From NCBI RefSeq assembly GCF_900182925.1, contig NZ_LT900024.1, forward strand, positions 2,604,001-2,668,000: a stretch of 64,000 bases of DNA, read 5' to 3'. Both the position numbers and the translations under genes were made by a program. Each line of letters starts with the position of its first letter. Within the stretch, counting starts at the first letter, position 1. The notes beneath the pieces were generated by a model. The model made no database searches, was not told where the DNA came from, and worked only from the letters and a program-made list of their open reading frames with translations. This DNA is from Psychrobacter sp. LV10R520-6. GTDB lineage: Bacteria; Pseudomonadota; Gammaproteobacteria; Pseudomonadales; Moraxellaceae. Positions 17,064 through 27,575 of this stretch are shown in pieces.

Positions 17064-18998
17064 ATGGTAGCGATTACTTTACCCGATGGCAGCGTAAAAG
17101 AATTCGAAGGCAACACTACGGTCATAGAAGTGGCGCAAAGTATTGGAGCAGGACTTGCTAAAGCAACAGTCGCTGGTCGCGTAGATGGACATTTAGTGGA
17201 TGCTTGCGATCCTATCATTGCCGATGCTAAGGTTGAAATCGTTACTGCAAAAGACGATGATGGGGTTGATATTATTCGTCACTCCTGTGCGCACCTACTC
17301 GGTCATGCGGTTAAGCAGTTGTATCCTGAAGTAAAAATGGTCATCGGTCCGGTAATTGATGATGGTTTTTACTATGACATTTATAGTGAAACCCCATTTA
17401 CGCCTGAACACATGGAAAAAATTGAAAAGCGCATGATGGAGCTGATCAAACAAGACTATGATGTCGTTAAGAAAATAACCCCACGTGATGAGGTTATTGA
17501 GATATTCAAAGCACGCGGCGAAGATTATAAGCTCAAGCTGATTAATGATATGCCAGGCGAAGATGCTTTTGGGTTATATCATCATCAAGAATATGTCGAT
17601 ATGTGCCGTGGCCCACACGTACCGAATACTCGGTTTTTGAAAGTCTTTAAACTGACCAAAATGTCAGGTGCTTATTGGCGCGGTGATGCTAAAAATGAAC
17701 AATTACAGCGCATTTATGGCACAGCTTGGGCAGATAAGAAACAACTGAAAGCTTACATCCAGCGTATCGAAGAAGCAGAAAAACGTGATCACCGTAAAAT
17801 TGGTAAAGCGTTAAATCTATTTCATATGCAAGAGCAAGCGCCAGGTATGGTGTTTTGGCATCCAAACGGTTGGACGATTTATCAAGTACTTGAGCAATAT
17901 ATGCGCAAAGTACAAAATGATAACGGCTATGAAGAAATTAAAACGCCACAAATCGTTGATCGTAGCTTGTGGGAGCGTTCTGGTCATTGGGGCAACTATG
18001 CGACCAATATGTTTACCACTTCTAGTGAAAGCCGTGATTATGCGGTGAAGCCAATGAACTGCCCTTGTCACGTGCAAGTATTTAATCAAGGTTTAAAATC
18101 TTATCGTGATCTACCACTACGGATGGCTGAATTTGGCTCGTGTCACCGTAACGAACCGTCAGGCTCATTGCATGGTTTAATGCGTGTACGTGGTTTTACT
18201 CAAGACGATGCCCATATCTTTTGTACTCAAGCGCAAATTCAACAAGAAGTGGCCGACTTTATTAAGCTAACGCTTGATGTCTATGACGATTTTGGTTTTA
18301 AAGACATTATTATGAAATTGTCTACCCGTCCTGAAAAACGTGTGGGTAGTGAAGAAGCTTGGGACTTTGCCGAAAAAGCCCTTGCTGATGCTTTAGACAA
18401 TTCAGGACTAGATTGGGAATATCTGCCAGGCGAAGGCGCCTTTTATGGTCCTAAGATTGAATTTAGTCTTAAAGACTGCTTAGGTCGAGTATGGCAGTGC
18501 GGTACGATTCAGGTCGATCCTAATATGCCTGAGCGCCTTGATGCCGAGTTCGTTAATGAGCATGGCGAGCGTGAAGTACCTATTATGTTGCACCGTGCTA
18601 TTTTAGGATCGTTTGAGCGCTTTATTGGTATGCTCATCGAACACTATGCCGGCTGGATGCCAGTATGGCTGGCACCGCAACAAGTAGTGGTGATGAATAT
18701 CACTGATAAACAAGCCGAAAGCTGTGAAAATGTTGTTAGTGAGTTAAAAAAAGCAGGTTTACGGGCCATTAGTGACTTGCGTAACGAAAAGATTGGATTT
18801 AAGATACGAGAGAAAACATTAGAACGTATTCCCTATATGCTAGTATTAGGGGATAAAGAAGTCGAATCAGGCAGCGTCAACGTCCGAACCCGCGAAGGTG
18901 AAAACCTGGGCGTAATGAGCGTTGCTGAATTTATCACATTAGTAGAGACAGCCGTCACCGAAAAAGGCCGACACAATCAAAAAACAGCTCAGGAGTAA
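17064..18998 (+). CDS. thrS: Threonyl-tRNA synthetase
   Basis: ThrRS charges tRNA-Thr with threonine in the cytoplasm. The 644-residue product has the full class II architecture: TGS domain (residues 1-62), the editing domain with HSCAH at 73-77 and a later HxxxC-type site (YVDMCRGPH), the catalytic core with zinc ligand Cys in MNCPCH (C333) and motif 2 around [18 protein letters not shown], motif 3 near [11 protein letters not shown], and the C-terminal anticodon-binding domain. The ATG at 17064 follows AGGTGAATAGATT. The last codons contain the AGGAG that serves infC, so the two genes are coupled. The leader hairpin at 17009 suggests autoregulation. Confidence 0.98.
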   Translation: MVAITLPDGSVKEFEGNTTVIEVAQSIGAGLAKATVAGRVDGHLVDACDPIIADAKVEIVTAKDDDGVDIIRHSCAHLLGHAVKQLYPEVKMVIGPVIDDGFYYDIYSETPFTPEHMEKIEKRMMELIKQDYDVVKKITPRDEVIEIFKARGEDYKLKLINDMPGEDAFGLYHHQEYVDMCRGPHVPNTRFLKVFKLTKMSGAYWRGDAKNEQLQRIYGTAWADKKQLKAYIQRIEEAEKRDHRKIGKALNLFHMQEQAPGMVFWHPNGWTIYQVLEQYMRKVQNDNGYEEIKTPQIVDRSLWERSGHWGNYATNMFTTSSESRDYAVKPMNCPCHVQVFNQGLKSYRDLPLRMAEFGSCHRNEPSGSLHGLMRVRGFTQDDAHIFCTQAQIQQEVADFIKLTLDVYDDFGFKDIIMKLSTRPEKRVGSEEAWDFAEKALADALDNSGLDWEYLPGEGAFYGPKIEFSLKDCLGRVWQCGTIQVDPNMPERLDAEFVNEHGEREVPIMLHRAILGSFERFIGMLIEHYAGWMPVWLAPQQVVVMNITDKQAESCENVVSELKKAGLRAISDLRNEKIGFKIREKTLERIPYMLVLGDKEVESGSVNVRTREGENLGVMSVAEFITLVETAVTEKGRHNQKTAQE

Positions 18999-19003
18999 TA
19001 CCT

Positions 19004-19525
19004 ATTAAACAGTCAAACCGTTTGAACATCAACGAAGATATTAGCGTCAAAGAAGTCCGTCTGGTTAAAGAAGATGGCGAACAAATGGGCGTGGTCGATA
19101 TCGATACCGCGATGAAAGCGGCCCGTGAAGACAATCTAGATTTGGTCGAGTTAGTCCCTGATGCCAAGCCACCAGTATGCAAAATCATGGATTATAAACA
19201 TTTCCTCTATGATCAAAAGCAAAAGGCTAAAGAAGCTAAAAAGAACCAAAAGCAAACTCAGCTCAAAGAGATGAAACTGCGTCCTAGTACTGAAGAAGCC
19301 GATTATCAGGTCAAACTGAAAAAGATCGTCAGTTTCTTAGTAGACCAGGACAAAGTTAAAATTAGCATCCGCTTCCGTGGTCGTGAGATGGCACATCAAG
19401 ATATCGGTCGTAAGCAGCTCGATCGCATCATTGAAGACACCGCTGATATCTCAAACGTCGAACAATACCCAAAAATGGAAGGTCGACAAATGGGTATGCT
19501 ACTAGGACCTACGAAGAAAAAATAG
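19004..19525 (+). CDS. infC: Translation initiation factor IF-3 (ATT start codon)
   Basis: IF-3 binds the 30S subunit and monitors initiation codon choice. The protein contains the family blocks [31 protein letters not shown] and the C-terminal domain ending PTKKK. The first ATG or TTG candidate (TTG 19022) would cut the N-terminus. Upstream in frame lies ATT at 19004 ([11 protein letters not shown]), preceded by AGGAG at 18991-18995 with 8 bases spacing. ATT is the well-known infC start, used for IF-3 autoregulation, so I chose it; length is 173 residues. It lies 5 bases after thrS. The usual next genes rpmI and rplT are absent; a terminator follows instead. Confidence 0.93.
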   Translation: MKQSNRLNINEDISVKEVRLVKEDGEQMGVVDIDTAMKAAREDNLDLVELVPDAKPPVCKIMDYKHFLYDQKQKAKEAKKNQKQTQLKEMKLRPSTEEADYQVKLKKIVSFLVDQDKVKISIRFRGREMAHQDIGRKQLDRIIEDTADISNVEQYPKMEGRQMGMLLGPTKKK

Positions 19526-19572
19526 GCAGACGGTAAATTTTAGTCACAACAACAACCTATTTGTATTTTTTG

Positions 19573-19606
19573 ACCATCAATATGCCGCGGGATATTGATG
19601 GTTTTT
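19573..19606 (+). terminator. Rho-independent terminator after infC
   Basis: ACCATCAATAT and ATATTGATGGT form an 11-bp stem around a GC-rich loop and are followed by TTTTTT. It ends the thrS-infC unit. Confidence 0.88.
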
Positions 19607-19944
19607 TGCCATATGGCTTGTACTAAGCGTTTTTAATTCTTGTATAACCTTTATCTGGTATTACTTTTATCCAGCATTGCTTTACAAAACCAACCTTCAT
19701 TAGCATCTAAGAACACGATAATCTTAATCATTGCTTAGTATTCATCTACTACTATTAAACTGACGGTCACTGTATTCCGTTTTAGTCGTTCAGTTTAAAT
19801 CAATAGTTTGCTTAGATTAATACCACATACTAAATCAATAATCCTTTGCTCTCAGTATAAGAGTACCTTCAATAAAAACAAACACAATAAGCATTCGTAA
19901 AATCAAAAAAAACAGCCAAAATTTCAATAACTATAGGAAAGTTT
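19607..19944. other. Gene-free AT-rich stretch upstream of the TelA-family gene
   Basis: I see no coding frame, RNA gene or clear promoter here; it is AT-rich intergenic sequence that ends with the AGGAAAG ribosome binding site of the next gene. Confidence 0.5.
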
Positions 19945-21189
19945 ATGCAAGAGCTGACCCCACCAGAAAACGCTAATGTCCCAAGCATTTCGCTAACACC
20001 ACCCGCAGCAGTAAAAGAAGTACAAAAAAGTGAGGCGGATCAGATGGTCACGCTAGACGAAAGCCAAATTCCAGAGCTCGATGCCAAAGTTGATGCTTTT
20101 GTAGATCATGTCCTTACTAGCTCTGTTCACAGTCCTGAATTTAAAGAAAACGTGCAATCTATCCATAATTTAGGTAGTAAAGAGATACGTGAATCCGCGC
20201 AAATCTCCAATCGGATGTTAGAGCTACCGGCTAAAAGCCTTAATGATAGCTTGTTTGATAACTCGCCAATTGCAAAGTCGCTGACTGAGCTGCGTGGTAT
20301 CGTCGAGGACTTAGACCCCAGCAAAAAAGAGTTGACCAGCTCACGCAAATTGTTTGGTTTGATTCCTTATGGCAATAAAGTACAGGATTACTTTCGCCAG
20401 TATGAATCAGCACAATCACACATCAATGCGGTAGTGACCAGCTTATATAACGGTAAAGATGAGCTACTTAAAGACAATGCGATGATTGAGCAAGAAAAAG
20501 TCAATATGTGGGACTTGATGCAGTCTATTCGTCAATATGTCTACGTTGGCAAAAAAATTGATGAGCAGCTTGAACAAAAAATTTATGCGATTGAAGACAC
20601 TGATCCTGAAAAAGCGCGTATCATTAAAGAAGAAATGCTGTTTTATGTCCGCCAAAAAAACACAGATTTTTTGACCCAATTAGCAGTCAATGTGCAGGGC
20701 TATCTAGCCCTTGATACTATTCGTAGAAATAACTTAGAGCTAATTAAAGGGGTGGACCGAGCCACCACTACCACCGTCTCAGCTTTACGTACAGCGGTGA
20801 TCGTGGCTCAAGCAATGACCAACCAAAAGCTGGTGCTTGATCAAATTACAGCGTTAAATAAAACCACCAGCAGCTTGATTGAGTCTACTTCTGCGATGCT
20901 CAAGCGTCAGTCGGGTGAGATTCATGAGCAAGCAACTAGCAGTACGATTGAGCTTGATAAATTACAAAATGCCTTCAATAACGTCTATGACACTATGGAT
21001 ATGATTAGTAACTATAAGATTGAAGCGCTAGAAAATATGAAGCAAACCGTCAATACTTTGACCACAGAAGTGGATAAAGCGCAAAAATATTTAGATAAAT
21101 CGAACCAGACTACGGTGCTTGAAGTCTCGAAAGAATTGGACAGTAAAAAGGTAACGGATAAGTCCAATTCTGGTAATATTGATATTTAA
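19945..21189 (+). CDS. TelA/KlaA-family protein (toxic anion resistance family)
   Basis: The 414-residue cytosolic, helix-rich protein matches the TelA family: KLFGLIPYGNKVQDYFRQYESAQSHI near residues 132-160, then LYNGKDELLKDNAMIEQEK, QKIYAIEDTDPEKARIIKEE and the LVLDQITALNKTTSSLIE block. No signal peptide or membrane segment is seen. Members were named for tellurite resistance but also occur in general stress settings, and the molecular function is not settled, so the resistance label should be treated with caution. The start ATG follows AGGAAAG at good spacing. It lies between infC and rnr as an apparently separate transcription unit with a gap of about 340 bases upstream. Confidence 0.87.
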   Translation: MQELTPPENANVPSISLTPPAAVKEVQKSEADQMVTLDESQIPELDAKVDAFVDHVLTSSVHSPEFKENVQSIHNLGSKEIRESAQISNRMLELPAKSLNDSLFDNSPIAKSLTELRGIVEDLDPSKKELTSSRKLFGLIPYGNKVQDYFRQYESAQSHINAVVTSLYNGKDELLKDNAMIEQEKVNMWDLMQSIRQYVYVGKKIDEQLEQKIYAIEDTDPEKARIIKEEMLFYVRQKNTDFLTQLAVNVQGYLALDTIRRNNLELIKGVDRATTTTVSALRTAVIVAQAMTNQKLVLDQITALNKTTSSLIESTSAMLKRQSGEIHEQATSSTIELDKLQNAFNNVYDTMDMISNYKIEALENMKQTVNTLTTEVDKAQKYLDKSNQTTVLEVSKELDSKKVTDKSNSGNIDI

Positions 21190-21349
21190 AGTGCTTTTAT
21201 AGTAGTTATTGAGCGAACGACATAATATATATCAACGGATGCCTATAAGTCCTTTGACGCAAGATATTGCTGCGGCATTCGTGTCAAATTACGTTGTTCG
21301 TGTTAAGATAGTCCCTATTAATAATTTTAAAAAACAGATACGGTATTTT

Positions 21350-23611
21350 ATGAGTTGGAATGATCCAAACGCCTCGGCTGAAGCACAAAAATATGACAAC
21401 CCTGTTCCCAGTCGCGAGCTGATATTAAGTACGATTAACGAACAGGGTGAACTCACACATCAACAGCTGGCAAAAGCTTTTAACATCGATGATCCTGATC
21501 AGTTCGATGCTCTAGGCAATCGTCTAAAAGCAATGGCTCGTGATGGCCAAGTTAATCACGACGGCCGTCCTTATCGCTATCGCACAGTGACGCAACAGGA
21601 TGTCGTCAGCGGCACAGTGTCTGCCCATGCCAAAGGCTTTGGCTTTGTACTGTTAAGTGATATGCCTGACTTATTCTTGCATGAAAAGCAAATGCGCTGG
21701 GTATTCAATGGTGATAAGGTCAATGCTATTGGCACGTCGACCGATAACCGCGGACGTACCGAAGGGCGTATCGTTGAGGTTACTGAGCGTCACCAAAACC
21801 AGTTTATCGGTACGCTTGCTCAAGACGAAGACGGTTATTGCGTCGAGCTGGGTAGCCCCAACAATCATCAGCCGATTACGGTTACTAATGACAGTGTGCA
21901 AGCATTGGGAGCCAAGCTTGGTAATCCAGTTAAAGTCGATGTGATCGATTGGCCCAATCAGCACGAGTTTGCCACCGGCAAAATCACTGAACTGCTTAAT
22001 GATGACAATGACCGTGAATTAATTATTGAGACTACTCTACTCAACTACGATATTCCTTCTGAGTTTAGCGAAGCGGTACTTAAGCAAGCCAATGACTATC
22101 AAGAGCCAACCGAAAAAGACTTAAAAGGTCGTACTGATTTACGTGAATTACCGCTAGTTACTATTGATGGTGCAGATGCACGTGACTTTGATGATGCGGT
22201 ATTCGCTGAAAAACGCAGTGGTGGTAACTATCGCGTATTAGTTGCTATTGCTGATGTTAGTTATTATGTGACGCCAAAATCTGCGCTCGATCAAGAAGCT
22301 TATGAGCGTGGTACGTCAGTATACTTCCCGCATCGCGTAATCCCGATGCTACCTGAAGTATTGTCAAATGGTCTGTGTTCATTGAACCCTGACGTTGATC
22401 GTTTGTGCATGGTTGCGGATATTAAAGTATCACGCGCTGGTAAAGTCACTGGTTATGAGTTTTATCCAGCGGTTATGAATTCACAAGCGCGTCTAACTTA
22501 TGACCAAGTGAACGATTATTTTACCAATCCAAAAGATGACAGCATTCCTAAGTCGTTGACTGATAATAAAGCGGTCAAGAAATCTGTCGATACTTTGCAT
22601 CAACTATATGACCTTCTCCTCAAAAAACGCGAAGAACGTCATGCGATGGAATTTGAGACCGTTGAAACTTATATCAAATTCGATGAAAAAGGGGGTATCG
22701 CGGCTATCTTACCGCGTACTCGTGGTGATGCACATAAGCTTATTGAAGAGTGCATGCTGCTTGCCAATACTTGTGCGGCAAACTTTGCGCTCAAACATGA
22801 GCTACCCGTCCTATATCGTAACCATGATAAACCTGACGGCGAAAAGTCAATGCGTATTCATGAATTCGCGAAGAACTTTGGCCTAAGCTTTCCTGAAGAG
22901 AACCCAACGCAAGCGGATTATCAGCACATTATTGAAGCCACCAAAGACCGTCCTGATGCCATCAGCGTCCATAGCATGCTACTGCGTTCTATGATGCAGG
23001 CAAAGTATGCACCTGATAATATCGGTCATTTTGGCTTAGCATATGATGAGTACAGTCACTTTACCTCACCGATTCGCCGCTATCCTGACTTAATGTTACA
23101 CCGTGCTCTTAAAGCCAAAGTGACTAATAGTAAGCAGCCGGACATGGAGTTCTCTCTTGAAGGTGCTGGCACGCAAACGTCAGATACCGAGCGACGCGCT
23201 GAAAAAGCTTCACGCTATGTAGAATCATGGCTCAAATGTCATTACATGAAAGACCATGTTGGCGAGGAGTTCGATGGTGTGGTCACAACTGTGACTAACT
23301 TTGGTCTATTTGTAACATTAAAAGACCTCTATATTGATGGTCTAGTGCATATCTCTAACGTTGGCGATGACTTCTTTGTTTATGACGAAAGGCAACAACA
23401 GCTGGTCGGTAAAGACAAAGGCACATTATTTGGGCTTGGTGACTCTGTACGAGTTAAAGTCGCTGGTGTTAATATGGACCTGCTACAGATTGACTTTGAT
23501 TTGAAGGCTAAGCTGCAATCTAGTGAGATGAACCAAACCGAAGCTAGCCCAGCTAAGAAAAAACGTCGCCGTAGTGGTAGTAACAGCAACGGTAATAGCA
23601 AAAAAGACTAA
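21350..23611 (+). CDS. rnr: Ribonuclease R
   Basis: RNase R is a processive 3'-to-5' exoribonuclease that degrades structured RNA. From the ATG at 21350 (MSWNDPNASAEAQKYDNP) the product is 753 residues. Order: N-terminal winged-helix region (SRELILSTINEQGELTHQQL), cold-shock domains, the RNB catalytic domain with DGADARDFDDAV (metal-binding aspartates), an S1 domain near FDGVVTTVTNFGLFVTL, and a lysine/arginine/serine-rich tail ending KKKRRRSGSN. The frame is open back to TTG 21209, but the extra 47 residues do not resemble the family, so the internal ATG is preferred. No strong ribosome binding site is visible for either. A terminator follows. Confidence 0.95.
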   Translation: MSWNDPNASAEAQKYDNPVPSRELILSTINEQGELTHQQLAKAFNIDDPDQFDALGNRLKAMARDGQVNHDGRPYRYRTVTQQDVVSGTVSAHAKGFGFVLLSDMPDLFLHEKQMRWVFNGDKVNAIGTSTDNRGRTEGRIVEVTERHQNQFIGTLAQDEDGYCVELGSPNNHQPITVTNDSVQALGAKLGNPVKVDVIDWPNQHEFATGKITELLNDDNDRELIIETTLLNYDIPSEFSEAVLKQANDYQEPTEKDLKGRTDLRELPLVTIDGADARDFDDAVFAEKRSGGNYRVLVAIADVSYYVTPKSALDQEAYERGTSVYFPHRVIPMLPEVLSNGLCSLNPDVDRLCMVADIKVSRAGKVTGYEFYPAVMNSQARLTYDQVNDYFTNPKDDSIPKSLTDNKAVKKSVDTLHQLYDLLLKKREERHAMEFETVETYIKFDEKGGIAAILPRTRGDAHKLIEECMLLANTCAANFALKHELPVLYRNHDKPDGEKSMRIHEFAKNFGLSFPEENPTQADYQHIIEATKDRPDAISVHSMLLRSMMQAKYAPDNIGHFGLAYDEYSHFTSPIRRYPDLMLHRALKAKVTNSKQPDMEFSLEGAGTQTSDTERRAEKASRYVESWLKCHYMKDHVGEEFDGVVTTVTNFGLFVTLKDLYIDGLVHISNVGDDFFVYDERQQQLVGKDKGTLFGLGDSVRVKVAGVNMDLLQIDFDLKAKLQSSEMNQTEASPAKKKRRRSGSNSNGNSKKD

Positions 23612-23636
23612 CGCAATTTGAATACTAAAATGTAAT

Positions 23637-23668
23637 AAGAAAGGCTAACGATATCGTTAGCCTTTCTT
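23637..23668. terminator. Bidirectional terminator between rnr and the convergent minus-strand gene
   Basis: AAGAAAGGCTAACGAT and ATCGTTAGCCTTTCTT are perfectly complementary (16 bp with almost no loop). T-rich sequence on both sides lets it serve rnr and the convergent gene at 23728. Confidence 0.85.
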
Positions 23669-23727
23669 TTTGCGTCTGATTATATGTGTTTGGTTTTGTG
23701 CGTCTAACTTTATATAAACTGGAGTTA

Positions 23728-24066
23728 CTACTGCGCGCTGTCCATTTGCTCAAGGCGTTCTTTATCAACTTGCTGGGCTCGATCTATCTGAGTAGTTGCA
23801 TTGTCAATTATGGCTTTAGGTTGCTCACCTAAAGGCTTGCTGGCCACATCTACCGACTGATTTGAGCTGATATCAGGCTCATTTACAGCAGCATCGGTAG
23901 ACTGTACTGGCAGGTCATTATTAACCGCAACCGCTCTATTTTGCTCATGACGGCTGCCATTAATCATATTAAAACCTAGTAACAAGACTATGCCCGCCAA
24001 CGCGAAGACAATCAGATGTTTTGCTTGCATAGTGACTCTCTCTAATGTTTGAGACATCATTTCCAA
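23728..24066 (-). CDS. Small single-pass membrane protein of unknown function
   Basis: I do not recognise the family. The 112-residue product has one hydrophobic segment near residues 17-35 (HLIVFALAGIVLLLGFNMI), a basic-polar stretch after it, and a hydrophilic Q/D/N-rich tail ending in a possible short coiled region (IDRAQQVDKERLEQMDSA). This suggests an inner-membrane anchor with a soluble domain outside. The ATG codons at 24066, 24057 and 24030 are all possible starts; the last (MQAKHLIVF) would be compact. It lies 52 bases downstream of the mechanosensitive channel gene in the same direction and may share its transcript. Confidence 0.6.
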   Translation of the reverse strand: MEMMSQTLERVTMQAKHLIVFALAGIVLLLGFNMINGSRHEQNRAVAVNNDLPVQSTDAAVNEPDISSNQSVDVASKPLGEQPKAIIDNATTQIDRAQQVDKERLEQMDSAQ

Positions 24067-24117
24067 GATTATTCTTGAATATTGAATGCTATGCTAAGTT
24101 CGTTGCATTTTTCATGC

Positions 24118-25800
24118 CTACTCTTGCGGACTATTTTTATCCAATAAATCAGTCTCATCAGAATTTTCGGCAATCTCTTGTTCAACTTTCTCCATCAGCT
24201 TTTCATCGGGACGCGCATCAAGTACGTCATCGGCATCACGCCCTTGTAAGATATGTTTCGCGCGCGCTTTGGCCTGCTTTTTATCGTTATCATCCACTGT
24301 GTTCTCATTATGTGCCTCATCCACCTGTGCAGGTGTAGCCGATGTAACAGTGATTTCAGGACTGGCCTTACCCGTACTATTAATATTTTGCATATGCTCA
24401 AAGGCTTTTTCTAACTTGTGATTAAAACGTAGTCGGTAAATAGGTTCAGGTAAGCTGAAGCCTTCATTCTCTAAAGCGTGCTTAGTTTCACGAATGGCAA
24501 TACTGCGTGCTTTCAAAAAGTCGGTCTCTGATTGGTCGACCCACACTTGAAACTCAAGAACAATGTTGGAGTCGCCAACCTCAGTGATAATTGCAATGGC
24601 CTTGGGCTTCGCTAAGACAAAATCTAACGTGCATATTGCATCAAGGCCAACTTTGATAGCTGCAAGTGGATCATCATTAGCATCCACGCCCAACTCGAAA
24701 GTAAAGCGGCGTTCAGGGTTTTTGGTATAATTTAATATCGTACTTTTAAAAACTTCAGCGTTAGGTATACGCAGCTGATTACCATCTAAGGTCATTAAAA
24801 TCGTTGCCCTTGAAGTCAAGCGTACCACAATACCTTCTTGCCCATTAATCACAATTTGATCACGCGCGCGAAATGGCTGACGGATACTGAGCATCAAGGA
24901 GGCAATGTAGTTTTCAATAGTATCTTTTACCGCAAAACCGACGGCGATACCAATGACACCAGCACCACCAAGTAGTGTTCCCAAAATGGTTTCTGCGCCA
25001 ATCAAACTTAAAGCTAAAATTAAACCGACAATAATAAATATTACTTTGACCGTTTGTGACAACAGTTCAGCCACGAATGGATTGGGTGTCAGGTGCTGCC
25101 ACATTTTCTTTCGGTTGGACAACCAACTGCCGAACCAGGTAACCATACCGAAAATGATGATGCCGACAAAAAGCAACGGCAAGGCTTTGATTAGCGTTTT
25201 GCCCTGATTTTTTAAACCTTGATATACAGTGGTAACGTTGTCTTGTACATCTAGAGTACGATCGATTTTGTCATCTACGGTAACGACGTCAGTCAAACGA
25301 TTCGTAAGATTGATAGCCTGTTGAGCTTTTTCCTCGTTTGGTGTCTCGCCGGTTAAAGTCACCACGCCTTGAGTGACGCTGACATTAACAGTTTTTAAAC
25401 CTTCAATTTCAGAAAAAATACCACTGATACGTTGACGAATGTCATCGTCTTTTTGCAGCGTGGGTGTGGTTTCAATCTGGGCGTTATTGGTGCTCTCACC
25501 ACTTATGCTAGGCGGCGGCGTAGTTGGCGCAGGCGATGTAGGTAATGCGCTGCTATTTGAAACATTATTAGTAGGGTCTCCACTAGAAGAGCTGTTAGCC
25601 GAATCGTTAGAAACACTAGGTGGCGTGGTTGGCTCAGCAGTTAATTGGGTACTTTCTATCTCCAATACGTTTACTACGCCTGCCAGTTCCTCACCCGCTG
25701 CGTAAACTGGCAGTCCATAAAAGAAGCTTATAAGCAATAAACATTGACCCCACGCAAGCAATTGCCTGCGTATAGAGTGGTGGTCAAAATAAGCGGTCAT
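24118..25800 (-). CDS. MscS-family mechanosensitive ion channel with BON domain
   Basis: A 560-residue membrane protein. After an N-terminal signal-like segment (LLLISFFYGLPVYA) comes a Ser/Pro/Thr-rich linker, then a BON domain (about residues 125-190, containing VSVTQGVVTLTGETPNEEKA), three or four transmembrane helices, and the MscS pore/beta region GGAGVIGIAVGFAVKDTIEN followed by RAT..MTLDGNQLRIPNAEV. The charged C-terminal tail is long and acidic. Such channels open on membrane tension during osmotic downshock; BON domains are lipid-associating and appear in several MscS homologues. Of the two ATGs (25806 and 25800) the second is better spaced from AAAGGA. The gene runs away from hisA's end with a gap of about 50 bases. 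Confidence 0.9.
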   Translation of the reverse strand: MTAYFDHHSIRRQLLAWGQCLLLISFFYGLPVYAAGEELAGVVNVLEIESTQLTAEPTTPPSVSNDSANSSSSGDPTNNVSNSSALPTSPAPTTPPPSISGESTNNAQIETTPTLQKDDDIRQRISGIFSEIEGLKTVNVSVTQGVVTLTGETPNEEKAQQAINLTNRLTDVVTVDDKIDRTLDVQDNVTTVYQGLKNQGKTLIKALPLLFVGIIIFGMVTWFGSWLSNRKKMWQHLTPNPFVAELLSQTVKVIFIIVGLILALSLIGAETILGTLLGGAGVIGIAVGFAVKDTIENYIASLMLSIRQPFRARDQIVINGQEGIVVRLTSRATILMTLDGNQLRIPNAEVFKSTILNYTKNPERRFTFELGVDANDDPLAAIKVGLDAICTLDFVLAKPKAIAIITEVGDSNIVLEFQVWVDQSETDFLKARSIAIRETKHALENEGFSLPEPIYRLRFNHKLEKAFEHMQNINSTGKASPEITVTSATPAQVDEAHNENTVDDNDKKQAKARAKHILQGRDADDVLDARPDEKLMEKVEQEIAENSDETDLLDKNSPQE

Positions 25801-25853
25801 AAGCATCCTTTATTAAGCGCTATTGAAATGATAAGCTGGGTCAACTTACCTGT

Positions 25854-26597
25854 CTATTTGTTACTGTCCAAATAGCTTTGTGCCTCACCGAGATCTAACG
25901 TGCCCTCATAAATGGCACGACCAGTGATAATACCTTCGATACAGTCGCCATAAGGCTTAAGTAATTTGATATCTTGCATATCAGTGACGCCACCTGAAGC
26001 AATGACGGGTAGACCACCTTCACGCGCTAGAGTAACCGTTTGCTCAACATTGACGCCTTGCATCATGCCATCACGAGCAATATCAGTATAGACGATTGAA
26101 GATACACCAACATCAGCAAAGCGCTTGGCAAGTTCTGTTGCCTTAGTATCGGTGACATTTGCCCAACCATGAGTGGCCACCATGCCATCTTTAGCATCGA
26201 TACCAACGATAATATGTCCGGCAAATTCGCGGCAAGCCTCAGCAACGAACGCAGGATCTTCGACCGCCTTAGTACCGATGATAATATAGGTCAAACCAGC
26301 GGTGATATACTGCTCAATGGTATGCATATTACGGACACCGCCTCCAAGCTGGATAGGCAGCTTAGGAAAAGCTTTGGCAATATCATGAACCACGCTTTTA
26401 TGAACCGGTACACCATCAAATGCACCATTTAAATCAACCAAATGTAGCCGCCGTGCGCCTTCTTTTACCCAGCGCGCTGCTATCGCTACTGGGTCATCAG
26501 AAAAAACCGTATCATCTTCCATACGGCCTTGTTTTAATCGCACACACTTACCATCTTTTAGATCAATAGCTGGAATAATGACAGGCACAGCACACAT
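25854..26597 (-). CDS. hisA: Phosphoribosylformimino-5-aminoimidazole carboxamide ribotide isomerase
   Basis: HisA catalyses the Amadori rearrangement of ProFAR to PRFAR in histidine synthesis. The 247-residue TIM-barrel protein has the N-terminal [19 protein letters not shown] with the first catalytic Asp, the first phosphate-binding half-site QLGGGVRN, the second acid in [10 protein letters not shown], and the second half-site VIASGGVTD. An AAGGAG site precedes the ATG at 26597. hisB and hisH are 23 kb away in this window rather than adjacent, so the pathway genes are dispersed. hisF is not in the window. Confidence 0.97.
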   Translation of the reverse strand: MCAVPVIIPAIDLKDGKCVRLKQGRMEDDTVFSDDPVAIAARWVKEGARRLHLVDLNGAFDGVPVHKSVVHDIAKAFPKLPIQLGGGVRNMHTIEQYITAGLTYIIIGTKAVEDPAFVAEACREFAGHIIVGIDAKDGMVATHGWANVTDTKATELAKRFADVGVSSIVYTDIARDGMMQGVNVEQTVTLAREGGLPVIASGGVTDMQDIKLLKPYGDCIEGIITGRAIYEGTLDLGEAQSYLDSNK

Positions 26598-27575
26598 ATA
26601 GCACTCCTTATAAAACGAAACATTAAAAACAGTTGTAACAATAAGTTTGACAATAAAACAATGATTGAAAATACCACTTAAAAAGTAATTTAACCTATAA
26701 AAGCGGTCAAAAATTAGAGAGAAACTTTGGCTAGTACATTTGATCGATACATAACGCCAATAGTCTTAAAATCAGACACTCATAACTATAAGTTTTAACG
26801 TCTAGGATTGTCACTAATATTAGGTAAATTCAGTTACTAACTGGCAATTTTAGGTTAATTTAGCGTATAATCCTAGGTAAATTTGTATTTGTTTCTATGT
26901 AATAACACCCGACCGTTTTGTATCTACAGATGGTTTGACGATGTTTTGCGGTTAGAATATGGTAAATAATGGGGCTGCATTGATCGTCATGTTACCTATA
27001 TGTTTGATAAATGGATGACCTCACATGTGAGGTGTTTATAGATGCTATCATAGGTCACTAAACTACGCTTAGATACCTTTTCATAAGGCATCAACAAGCC
27101 ATTCACCACTCACTTAATTAGTTTGTCGTTTTACTAATTTATTACCTATTTAGACGGGTAATTACTTGGTTATATCAACATTTAACCCCATATCAATTTT
27201 ACTGAATAGCTCTAATTAAATCACACTGGTATTACAATTCTTGTATTTGTTATAGAAGGTATGATGGGACTGACTTCTACTATAGTTAATAGCTTTTGAT
27301 TTTGACTACAGTTAGAGAGTTTTATCATGCATCCTGGTAGCCAGTCGCCACTTTGGTAATTCGAATAAGACATTAACGTGTTGTTAAGGAGTCTAAGGTC
27401 AGCGTTAATACTCTTATTAGCAGTCATAATCAAGCGGTGTTTTTAAAAACCTTTACCTTTGTCCTGCTATAGGGAATAGAGGGTTAAGTGCTTTTAATGA
27501 CGCTGAGGTTCATGCTGCCGATATACCAAACAGGACGTCTGGTATCGTTTTAGACTATGGACTAAGTTTTCGCTT
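26598..27575. other. Gene-free 978-bp region between hisA and nqrA
   Basis: Divergent intergenic region with no supportable gene. It includes a perfect 16-bp palindrome at 27018-27033 and a TATAAT-like sequence near 26868, without a good -35 box. The open frame at 27221-27433 on the minus strand has no recognisable features. It probably carries the promoters of hisA and the nqr operon, which I cannot place confidently. Confidence 0.5.
27018..27033. promoter_or_regulatory. Perfect 16-bp palindrome, possible operator upstream of the nqr operon
   Basis: ACCTCACATGTGAGGT reads identically on both strands. Flanks contain further imperfect symmetry (ACCTAT at about 26993 and ATAGGT at about 27051). 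It lies about 540 bases before nqrA. It could be a binding site for a dimeric regulator; no regulator gene is adjacent. Confidence 0.35.

Noticed and set aside
21209..21349. Longer RNase R from TTG 21209
   Set aside because: The 47 extra residues do not resemble RNase R N-termini; ATG 21350 starts the conserved part.
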